Shown in pieces: positions 55,232 through 64,000 of a DNA stretch of 64,000 nucleotides. How positions within the stretch are numbered: the first letter of the stretch is position 1; each line of letters begins with the position of its first letter. A program made the position numbers and the translations under genes. The notes under the pieces were generated by a model. The model was given only the letters and a program-made list of their open reading frames with translations, was not told the DNA's origin and did no database searches. The stretch comes from Morchella semilibera (Eukaryota > Ascomycota > Pezizomycetes > Pezizales > Morchellaceae), in contig WBVU01000011.1 in the NCBI GenBank assembly GCA_009192285.1, positions 802,668-866,667 of the forward strand. Direction: 5' to 3'.

Positions 55232-56425
55232 TTAATCCTCCACGGAGCCGCCAACCAGACTTAAAATACAGACCACATCGTTTCTGCGATACTCCATGGC
55301 GAGTCCCCAAGCGGTCCTCCCCTGGTCATTTACAATATTCAAGTCTGCTCCCGCTACGAGCAGCTCATTGACGACCTTAAGATTCCCCAACTTTGCCGCA
55401 ATGTGCAGCGGCGTGGCTCCCCAGCGGTTCTTTGCATTAACATCCGCTCCCATCTCCATAAGAATCGGGACCAGCCCTGCCCAGCCCTCATAGTTTACAA
55501 CATGGTGCAATGGAGTTCTTGACCACTGGTCCTTGACGGTGACTGAAGCGCCTTTCTGAAGGAGCAAATTAACTATCCACTTGCAACTGATGGTATCATG
55601 TTGCCGCGCCAATACCGCCTGCAGCGTCGTAAGGTTCTCTACATCGTGCTGGTCAACTGGAAACCCCCTGTCGAGCAGGAAGGACGTCATATTATACCCG
55701 CCTCTACACGCCGCGATATGTAGCGGCCCTGAACCCTCCCGGAGGTTCGTCTGGAACATTGGTTGAGCGCCCTTTGCGAGCAGCAGCGCAGTCAACGGTT
55801 TATCCTCCGTCGTAACGGCCCAGTGCAACGCAGTGTACGCCTTCCCGTTCCACATAAGCACCAGGTTCTCCGCCTCCTTCAGAACAAAGCTAACTAGTTC
55901 ATCGTAGCACTCATCGGGCGTCTCGTGGATGATATCATATCTTGATATATCCTTCTTGAGGGTGGGGGCCGGGCCACGCATATACTCCATGACAGTGATT
56001 TTAGTCCCCTTTTCGAGAAGGGTTTTGACAAGTTCAATATTACCGTAGGCGGCGGCATAAAAGAGGGCAGTTGTGGAGAGTCGCTTGTCCCTACAGGCAA
56101 GCTTGTACAGACTCTGATAAAGGACATGATTGAGACGGTTGCAAGTCAGGAGGAGCTTTTGCAAGTCCTTTGCCCGTAGGAACCCACCAATCATCATAAT
56201 AATCTCGCTGGGGAGATTGGAGAGCGAGGGGGCCTTATGTTTTAACGGATTAGTGATTTCTTCTTTTGCTGATCTATCGACGCTTGATGAAAGGCGAGAA
56301 AATGAGCTCTTTCTCTCAAGTTTTTCCATATCCTGGCCTTGAGTTGCGGGGTTGTGGCCGATTCCAGATTTTTGGCCGGAGAGGAGAGCCCAGAACTGGA
56401 GCCCAGAGCCATGTGAATGACTCAT
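55232..56425 (-). CDS. F-box and ankyrin-repeat protein
   Basis: Single-exon gene of 397 aa. After a Ser-rich leader, an F-box lies at about residues 68-105 (LSNLPSEIIMMIGGFLRAKD, then LLLTCNRLNHVLYQSLY). About seven ankyrin repeats fill the rest, e.g. STTALFYAAAYGNIELVKTL, YTALHWAV, GPLHIAACRGG, TPLHHVVNYEG and GATPLHIAAKLGNLKVVNEL. F-box plus ankyrin proteins are common in ascomycetes and likely serve as SCF substrate receptors; the target is unknown. It lies 0.8 kb from the carrier gene and is divergent from the EMI1-type gene. Confidence 0.88.
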   Translation of the reverse strand: MSHSHGSGLQFWALLSGQKSGIGHNPATQGQDMEKLERKSSFSRLSSSVDRSAKEEITNPLKHKAPSLSNLPSEIIMMIGGFLRAKDLQKLLLTCNRLNHVLYQSLYKLACRDKRLSTTALFYAAAYGNIELVKTLLEKGTKITVMEYMRGPAPTLKKDISRYDIIHETPDECYDELVSFVLKEAENLVLMWNGKAYTALHWAVTTEDKPLTALLLAKGAQPMFQTNLREGSGPLHIAACRGGYNMTSFLLDRGFPVDQHDVENLTTLQAVLARQHDTISCKWIVNLLLQKGASVTVKDQWSRTPLHHVVNYEGWAGLVPILMEMGADVNAKNRWGATPLHIAAKLGNLKVVNELLVAGADLNIVNDQGRTAWGLAMEYRRNDVVCILSLVGGSVED

Positions 56426-56930
56426 GACGACTAGGTGATATGGTCTTTAGAGGTGTAGGTTTTCAGTAGTAGTGACCTAGGTTGACAGAGAGGTTAGAAA
56501 TCGCATGTAGATATACCTGCTGCTGCTAGCACTAGAAGGGTGGAGAGGAGATGTATGAGTAGAGAAAGCAATAGAATACGGATTTTGGGTAAACCTGCAA
56601 CATGAAAAATCACCAGTTCTCAGAATCATGAAGAATCACTCAACTTTTGAATTTCCATCCGCACTCCAAAAGTTTCCAGAATATGAATGTGATATCTAAC
56701 TAAGCCCAGTTGAGTCCATTTTGCAGTTGGTCCGAATTCTCCTGCTGCCACCGAAACGCTGCCGCGTTGAACATAAACTACATGTACATGTATGCCAAGC
56801 TATCTATTGTCCACAGGCCATCACTCGACACTGCAGCTACTAACCGTCCCATTTACCCGGCTCTGGTTTTCCGTAATTTCTTGCACAAGCCGGACCACCT
56901 GTTACTAAGAACCATACTACTCGAGCCAAA
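56426..56930. promoter_or_regulatory. Shared divergent region, ANK / EMI1-type genes
   Basis: 505 bp between start codons, with overlapping TACATGTA at 56779 and 56785. These are the copies nearest a start codon (about 140 bp upstream of the EMI1-type ATG). Promoter function is inferred from position. Confidence 0.4.
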
Positions 56931-57644
56931 ATGGGTTTTTGGAGCAGCAATAGTGATAATAATAAGGGCCCTGGAGGGGCACCCAATCCTCCTCTTCCAC
57001 AGCCCTCCAAAAAGCCTAGTCGCGACGAGCAGGCTGATGCCGAGCTCGCTGAGCTCATAGCGGCCTTCGACAAGGAACAGAGCAGTGGTAGCTCTAAAGA
57101 TCCCCGGAAAAGGGACGGGCGGGACCGGGGAGAGGTTGAAGAGGAGGATTCGGCGCTAGGATCCTCGTTCCCGGGTGAAATGAACTGTATCACGGCATTT
57201 GACGAGATGTATTACTGCTATTCTGTTGGGGGGCAATTCTTGAATGGTAAATCTTCTTCTTTTCCTCATTGGTTCTGTAGGTGAGAGCTAAAAATGTTGT
57301 GTGTGTGTACTTTTGTGTGTACCGGCAGTGTATCGATATGGTGAGTTGAGGGATTGCTCGCAAAAGAGCCAGGACTGGAGGTTTTGCATGAGGGCAAAGA
57401 TGTACGGGCCCGTGACTCGAAAGGTATGTGAATATCTCTCTTCCCTCCTTTTCTGCTTTTTCGTTGAGATTCTCTAAACAAATACCAGGCAATGATAATG
57501 GCACGTAATAAAGAGAGAGCAGCCAAATACAAAACGGGTGCTAGCAGTGAGGATGTCTGGAAAGTTAGGAAGGTACCACTGGAGAACGCATTTCAGGAGG
57601 AACCGCCAACAATGGAAGAGCTCGAGCAAATCAAGAACACATAG
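56931..57644 (+). CDS. EMI1-type twin CX9C protein (DUF3128)
   Basis: Exons 56931-57246, 57329-57423 and 57489-57644 give 567 nt and 188 aa. The first 80 residues are Pro/Ser/acidic and disordered. The core has two C-x9-C motifs: NCITAFDEMYYC in exon 1 and DCSQKSQDWRFC in exon 2, with MRAKMYGPVTRK after. This fits the DUF3128/Emi1 family, whose yeast member is needed for full early meiotic gene induction. Twin CX9C proteins commonly fold in the mitochondrial intermembrane space through Mia40; that localisation is inferred. Introns are 82 and 65 bp. Confidence 0.85.
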
Positions 57645-58953
57645 ATATCATAGATGTAAAATCTTGTAACGTGTGTATGTACGATATCCTGTAATAATCG
57701 CCCTTCAACTGCTTAGGTCTAGGATAAAGTGACTCTTGATAATGCGCCAAAAGCTACAGTATTATTTATGCTAAGATTTTAGGATAATTAGTTCATGTTA
57801 TATACGTTATGTGATCTTCTCTAGAATAGTACGTACTATTTGCCACACACGCAGCCTGGAGTTGGGGGGGGGGGTGTGGTGATTAATATTTCCACAGCCT
57901 ACGGGGCCAAGGGTATAACAAGTAACGAGTCAGAAAAAAAAAAAAGAAAAAAAAAGACGTGTACTGCCCGAATCACAACAACTCACCCGAGCTCTCTCCG
58001 TTGATCCTCTAACATCCACAGCTCTGTGCCTACACAAATACATTCTGCTCGAAGCCCCTCGCATCTTCATGGCGAGAAATACCCAAACCCCTCCAGATTA
58101 ATAACAAACACTTTAGCCCCGGCCATTCATGTGTTGAACGTTTCCACCGCCAGGTTGAGACTGCATAGCCACTATTAGCTAGCACACTTGGATTGTTATG
58201 ATCATTTCTTTTCTTTCCTTGGGTCGCTTTTTGTAGTGAACACGGCCAGTTAACTATTACGCTAATATAATGTAATTGATAATTAATTCCTACTCACATG
58301 TATGTACAGCTGCTCTTAGGTGTGAAGAGTGTTTTTTCTTATATCGCTCGACGGAGGAATAAACCCGTCTATTTTTGCGCTGCACGAACCATCACTCGGG
58401 CCCGAGGGTTGTGTCCTTATATACGTAACTTCTGCTCTCTATGAGTCTGAAGTACATGTATCTAGTACATTTATCAGGCATAAACTCTCTGTCTAACTAG
58501 AGTGTTCTAAATAACTGCCCTTCGGCTACATGTATCAATGCTTCCCGTACTAAGTCCTGGAACTTACTAAAGACCACACTTGTCTAAAACATTATATTTA
58601 CTACAATGTACTACATACGGGATTCAGCGACAAACACCGAATTAAACCGGCATTGGAGGAAGATTATTGTACCAATACTGTATTCTTACCGCATTACTAG
58701 GACGGTGATACGGTAGTGATCCCACCCCTCTCTTTGGTACTGATATTACAGGTATGTACCTACTATGTACATTGTACATGTAATACCTTTCTTTAGGTTA
58801 CATGAATGTATTACCGGTACGCACTCCTTACACCCAGCTGAACCTGGAACATACATGTATACACAATTTTCGAGTCTTTACATTTCATAAACCCAAATTC
58901 ATGATATTGATTATGCTAAGAATGAAACCCATTTACACCAGTTTTGTACAAGA
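57645..58953. other. Intergenic with TACATGTA copies
   Basis: No gene is supported. TACATGTA occurs at 58453, 58527, 58775 and 58852. There is G11 at 57864-57874 and an A/G-rich patch near 57935-57955. Sequence at 58640-58740 contains ACCGG/GGTA words like those of the inverted repeat at 13.3 kb. Confidence 0.5.
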
Positions 58954-59463
58954 CTACTCATCATCGTCCTCAACATCAACCTCATCCTGCTTCCCCTTCT
59001 TCCTCTGTTCCGCTCTTGTCTTCTTCTCCTCCTTTCTCCTAGCCTTCTTATGGGCCTTTTTATCCGCCTTGGGCTTTCCAGAAGCGACCACAGCAACCTC
59101 CGGGATTATTGTATTCCTCTCCTCTTCTCTGCCCTCCGGCGCATTCATCTCATCCTCACCATTCTCCTCGCCCTCCACATACCCCTCGCCGACGCCCTCA
59201 ATGGGCACCTCATCGCCCACAATCGGTGCAGCCATATCCGTCATACCCTCTTCGAGAGCCATGTCTTCCTTTGCGGGCCGCGGAACATGAATTCCGAGCA
59301 GCGCCTGCTCGATGCGCTTCAAGTTCGTAAGGATGATTTCATTTTGACTGGCGCCGCCGTCATTTGCAGCGAGCGTGAAGGCGGAGAGAAAAGCGTGTGC
59401 TTGGGATGAGGATAGGGGCGTCGAGGAGAGAACTTTGGTCGGCGGAGCGTGGTGGGGAGCCAT
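58954..59463 (-). CDS. Small lysine-rich conserved-looking protein, function unknown
   Basis: Single-exon frame of 169 aa from ATG 59461-59463 (an in-frame ATG 28 codons upstream is possible). The N-terminal half holds SSQAHAFLSAF and EIILTNLKRIEQALLG, a helical segment. The middle is acidic, and the C-terminus is strongly basic then acidic (KADKKAHKKARRKEEKKTR, ending VEDDDE), a nucleolar-type composition. The LKRIEQALLG segment loosely recalls small RNA polymerase I subunits of the Rpa14/Ker1 kind, but I cannot confirm this. Confidence 0.6.
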   Translation of the reverse strand: MAPHHAPPTKVLSSTPLSSSQAHAFLSAFTLAANDGGASQNEIILTNLKRIEQALLGIHVPRPAKEDMALEEGMTDMAAPIVGDEVPIEGVGEGYVEGEENGEDEMNAPEGREEERNTIIPEVAVVASGKPKADKKAHKKARRKEEKKTRAEQRKKGKQDEVDVEDDDE

Positions 59464-60514
59464 TGTGGGCTTATACAACTTATCTGGATGGTTGGTTATT
59501 AATGCACTGTTTGCCGGGTATGGTTGGGGCTTACGAAGGGCTGTCAATGGGTTTATTAAATATTAATTATATGGAGATGATAGTGGTGGTAGGCGGATCA
59601 ATTGTCTTTTGTAAAGCCTGTAGGCGATTACAATCGTAGGGTCTGTATGGGTACGTAACTAAAGCTATAGTAGTACTCTAGGTTAAGGACCCTTGAGTTT
59701 TTTTTTTTTTTTGCGAATGTGAGGCTCAATATCCATAGTGCTACCTTTAATAGGAATAGCGTACCCGCCTGCGGCTTCATGCCTGTTATTCACGTCTAGG
59801 ACAATACAGTAGGTACACATATCAAACCGGCAAGCGAAAGAATTAACATCCATAAAATTCCGCGTTCTCAAAACTCCAAGTTTTTTATCTCGTTGAATCA
59901 CACCCCCCCCCCCCCCAAATCTTCCTTGAGCCCCTGCAACAACCCATAGGCCAGGCACAACATAAAACAAACATTCATACATCCATATAATATCGTAAGG
60001 AATAAAAGGTCGCCTGCCAAAAAGGAAAGGAAAGACAAAGAGCAGTTCAGCCTTTAATGATCGACTCAAAATCAAATAAATCATTCCTTATCGTGAGTGG
60101 CATGCCAAAAAACCTTTTGTCTAAAAAGGTCTTACTTCCCAAAGCCTAAGTAAAGTTCGCTGATAAAGAGTCCAAATAAATTGAAGTGTAGAAATGAGAA
60201 AAGGAAAAGAAAAACACCAGAAAAACCTACCCGCTACCTTTTCAAATGAAGCAGAAATGAAAGCATGAACCCCCTTGGTATGGTGAATTATAATGAAAAG
60301 AAAAATAAAGGGCTACCAAGAAAACAGATAAAGAAAATCCAACGATCCTAAAACAATTCATGTAGCTAAAAGAACAAGAGTATTGCTCCAACTAAATTTA
60401 GAGAGAAAAAACTAAACATTCCATCATGACTCGGATAAGGTGACAGTGATAAATGAACAAAAAAAAAAGCATAAACAGTCCAAAAAAACCCGGTATCATT
60501 ACGAAATGAAATTA
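59464..60514. other. Intergenic, no supported gene
   Basis: Contains T14 at 59699-59712 and C14 at 59903-59916. The right half is A-rich, probably the 3' UTR of the large low-complexity gene. An open frame at 59683-60084 on the minus strand spans the homopolymers and looks spurious. Confidence 0.5.
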
Positions 60515-63500
60515 TCACCGAAAATTGCCACCATAGGTTTCATATTCTTGGGTGTTGCCAAAGGTATCTGGGGTGAATCAGTACTGACCCTTTCAAGGTT
60601 GAGGAGCTAGGGCTCACCTGTGGTACCTTGGGAGGATTGATGCCTATGTCTTCTAGCGTTTTCCTTATTGCTGTTGCTCGACAGCGGTCGAGGGCCTTGC
60701 AATCTAGATGCCGTTGATGGGGAACGTGCTGAAAACGGCGATCCAAGCTAAATCGAGACCAATATTATTAACAAATACTCCTACGCGGCGAAAATAGAAA
60801 CTTACCCCTCCTTCTTGTTCGGGTGATAGTAAATCACGAGACTTCTTCCTTGAAGCAGATGAAGATGCGCCTGCCTCTCTCTCGCGTTCCTTTCTCTCCT
60901 TTCTTTCCTTACGTCTTTGTTTTTCTTCCTCGGTCCTTTCCTTTTTAGGTTTCCTAATCTTTTCGCCATTTTCGTCCCTATGTCTAGATTTTCTCTTTTC
61001 TGATGAGGGATATTCGCTATCTTCGAGAGTAGCTGCAGGGGTGATTGGCTCCTTTGGAGGTCGCGGTGGCCCACTACTCATCGGGGTTTTTACTAATAGC
61101 CCCTGTTGTTGTAAATGTTGATTGTAAGCATCCTGTGCCAAAGGAGACATCAACTTTCCATCGGAGAATCCCCCAGGACCTAGGGGGGGGAATGTTCCCA
61201 GACTTGATACTGAAGCGTTAGCATTCGGGGAATTAGGGACAATTCCTGAAGCCATAAGCTGTTGAGCTTGTGCCTCAAGCTGGTGATTGTAGGGCATCCG
61301 CGGTTGTGGAGCATGCACTTCCAAGGATCTGCGGTTAGAATGGTTGATTGGAGCATCGGTACCCCTTGAAGAAGGGGGAACAGGTGACATGGCTTTCTCC
61401 GTTTGTTGACCTTCTGAATATGGTGAGAGAGGCTCAGCCTGCGTGCTCTTAACAGGGGGCTCCCAAAAGTTGATGTCCGATCTAGAACCGTCTGAAGCCT
61501 CGCCGGCTGCGTGGTTCTTTCCTTTTTTCAGAAATCCTTTGACGGCGGTGGAAGTCGTAGTTTCTGACCATCGTGAGATTTTAGGAAAAATGGAGGAAGT
61601 ACCAGATTCACGCTTACTTTTTTCCGCCGACTTTGTTGGGGTGTTATCGTTACTAAAAACAGCGGGAGGAGGCAAAGGGCCACCTCTAACCTCGCGTGGG
61701 GCTTCTTGCGGGGCATCGCGTGGTGGAGTCCGAAGCACAGCGTCTTCTTCAATGGGCGTGATTCGATTTGACTGCCGCGATCGTTCATCCTGGTAAATTC
61801 TATTACTAGCGCTAGGCTGACTAGGGACGCCGCTATAATATCCCGAATTTGCACCTGAAGAATTCGCGGGCCCACCAGTCTCAGTTCCTGCAGTTTCTGT
61901 ATTACCGGGGCTCTTAAATGCATCGAATGTACCCAAACTTTGACTCTGTCCCAAACTTTGTTGATAAAACTCTTGACTGCCCTTCAAGCCCTCAACCTCA
62001 GTTAACAAGGTACAAAGCCTATTCATTTGATGTTAGTGCCTTTGAAAAGAACAAAATACCTGGAGATGACCTACATCTCTTCTATTCTTTGAAGATCGTT
62101 CGAACTCTTCATACTTAGTCCCTTGAGCGCTCTTCTAAATACGTTACGCTTTTTCGCTGGGCCCTCATCGTCCTCTTCCTCGGGTCTATATCTAGGGACA
62201 CGAGGTGCCGAAGGTGGCAATGGCCGGGGGCCTTGAATAACCTTCTGCACGCTTCTCTCGGTATTTATTCCTACTTCGTCAACAATACTTCGCTGCTGAT
62301 TCTCAAGTTGCTTCTTCATATCTTCAAATGAGTTTCTCATTTCCGCAGCACTCCGCACCAACGTCACTAAAATCTCGGTGTCTCTGGCATTGCGCTGGGC
62401 GTCACGGACAGTAAGCTAGATATTGTCAGTATGTAGGTCTATAAAGTAGGTAGAGGGCCATACGTGATCCATTAATGCAACAATATCTTTCGACTGAATT
62501 CTGTCAACTCCTCTTCCGGTTGCGCTGTCATATAATGGTGATGGCATGCCATGGGAATTCCCACTGCCCACTCTTCTATGACCACCATAATAGTCATCGT
62601 CTTCAAGGCCAATACCACGAATAGCTCCCATGCCCATAGATGGACTCCCCATTTGTTGGATAGGCGTCATGGGGCCTGGTGATTGTATACCGGGATTAGC
62701 AGCAGAGATATAACCTTCATCTTTTGTTTGGATTGCTGGTGACAGCGACCGAAGAGATGGCGGCATTCCATTAGATTCCTCATCGTTGTATTGGCGATCA
62801 TTGGCAGGGTTAAACTGCCAATCTTCTGGCTCATGGCCAATGGGTCCCTGAATTATAGAGGGATTGGTATTAATTTCCTCATCGTCCTCTCCCAGATTCA
62901 TATGCGTCTCCGGCACATTATCGCCAGCCCTAGGTAGAGCACTCGGGCCCAGCGCAGGGGCAGAGCCAGTTCGGTACGACGCATCCGACATACCCAGATT
63001 AGATGGGGCATCGAGTACAGACGCCTGATGAGAGTGTGGAACAACCGGTGTAGATCTCATTGAGGGATTCCCTCCCAGCATGAAAACTCGCTGGCCATCC
63101 TTCTCCATGTCCGTGGGATCAAAATTATGTTGGGTGTCTGTGTTCAAGTGTCTTGCTTCGATAGATGTACTCTGAATCCTAGCATCCATAAGTGCGTTCT
63201 CCTGTGCTTCTTCCCGTACTTTTGCAAAGTATGCATCTACTGCGCCATTCCTCTTGGAAACATCTCCGTTCCAATACTCATTTTCATGAATGTTTGACAT
63301 ATCCGCGTTCTCTTTCCCTTTACCTTTGTATTGACCCCTACGCTGTTTTGCCAACTTGGTGCTTTGTGTTGAACTGAGAGAAGCAATTGATAGCGCTCTT
63401 TCGCCCTCTCCGACACTTCTTCCGGAAGAAACTGAACTCACACCATCGTTATCATAACCGTTACCATTAATATTGAGATGTGAGCGCTTGTTAGCCAATG

Positions 63501-64000
63501 ATTTACCATCAGCACCATCTGATAGGTTACTCCTTGATGCTCGATGCGGTAAATTCAGTTCACTAAAAACCGGAAACTCTGAATCCGGTGGCGGGGGTGT
63601 ATGCCCAGTAGTCATTCCGTTCTCCTTTGGATATGGGGGGCCTGATTTTGCCGAGAGAATGGATGCTCTAGTCTCTGCATATGTCTCTGGAGTATCTGGC
63701 CTATTCGGTCCATCCGGCATCTCAAGCCTCTCGCCATTAGGAATCGCACCCACAAGTGATACCCCTTCTCCGGCTTCTGACAAAATCGGGGATTGGGGAG
63801 GGCCAAGTCCAAGGCCTGGCGCTTTAGGATACGACATATCGGACTTCTCAGGTATAGCGTCAGCGAACCCGTTGTCAATCGCATCATTTAATTCCGCCAT
63901 GACTTGTGAAACTACCTCTCGGTTGTTCTCTGAAACTTGAGAATCAGCGCCACCAGCAATTACCATACCCTGGCCACTTCCTTTTTCCATATCTGGAGTC
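60515..64000 (-). CDS. Large low-complexity protein, 5' end at or beyond window edge
   Basis: I do not recognise a named homologue. Exons: 62464 to at least 63990 (frame open to 64000), 62075-62415, 60806-62018, 60618-60747 and 60515-60567. With ATG 63988-63990 the protein is 1087 aa, but the start may lie upstream. Most is Ser/Pro/Asn/Gly-rich and disordered. The likely structured part is exon 2 (LTVRDAQRNARDTEILVTLV, then RSAAEMRNSFEDMKKQLENQ), a coiled coil. A Lys/Arg-rich stretch in exon 3 (KPKKERTEEEKQRRKERKER) could be a nuclear or membrane-binding signal. Splice junctions restore frame throughout. The composition suggests a scaffold or regulatory protein; no function is claimed. Confidence 0.75.

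Noticed and set aside
59683-60084. Minus-strand open frame of 133 codons
   Set aside because: Crosses a C14 and a T14 homopolymer and reads like translated UTR sequence.

Overview
This window comes from a filamentous ascomycete (Pezizomycotina) nuclear genome. The genes carry many short GT-AG introns (about 41-80 bp, a few longer). They encode eukaryotic cytosolic and mitochondrial housekeeping proteins, and the gypsy-type and solo-LTR remnants are of the fungal kind. I cannot name the species; a Pezizales-like genome is a guess. All exon models below were built by hand from splice motifs and reading-frame continuity. Where exon lengths are given they sum to whole codons.

Layout. 1-7.6 kb is a retrotransposon nest. 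A decayed minus-strand Ty3/gypsy element (gag, protease-RT, RNase H, integrase) runs off the left edge. A plus-strand fragment encodes a C2H2 finger joined to a retropepsin-like domain. Two solo LTRs of one family each have perfect 5-bp target duplications; one sits in each element. 7.6-9.8 kb is gene-free and degenerate. From 9.8 kb genes follow: RPL17, a cyclic-nucleotide phosphodiesterase (CPD1 type), mitochondrial L15 (MRPL10 type), eIF4E, an Rds1/ferritin-like secreted protein and SSD1. After a gene-free stretch of about 3.5 kb come TSC13, a cyclin-L-like protein, Rpp40, mitochondrial RNA polymerase RPO41, a small unknown gene, and MAK21/NOC1. Then come mitochondrial prolyl-tRNA synthetase, GMF (ADF-H), HSBP1, an F-box protein, a dicarboxylate carrier, an F-box/ankyrin protein, an EMI1-type twin CX9C protein, a small lysine-rich protein, and a large low-complexity protein cut by the right edge.

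Functional themes are translation and ribosome assembly (RPL17, eIF4E, MAK21, HSBP1 as stress control), RNA processing (Rpp40, SSD1, CPD1) and mitochondrial gene expression and transport (RPO41, mt-ProRS, MRPL10, the carrier, EMI1 type). Several neighbours are divergent pairs sharing 300-500 bp promoters (MRPL10/eIF4E, MAK21/ProRS, GMF/HSBP1, ANK/EMI1).

The strongest unexplained signal is the 8-bp palindrome TACATGTA. By eye it occurs 31 times, always between genes, against about one expected. Also notable are many poly-C/poly-G tracts (one inside the SSD1 coding region, one touching a GMF splice donor), a possible G-quadruplex in the eIF4E 3' UTR, tRNA-like and hairpin sequence at 31.8 kb, start-codon-only exons, and micro-exons in the carrier gene.
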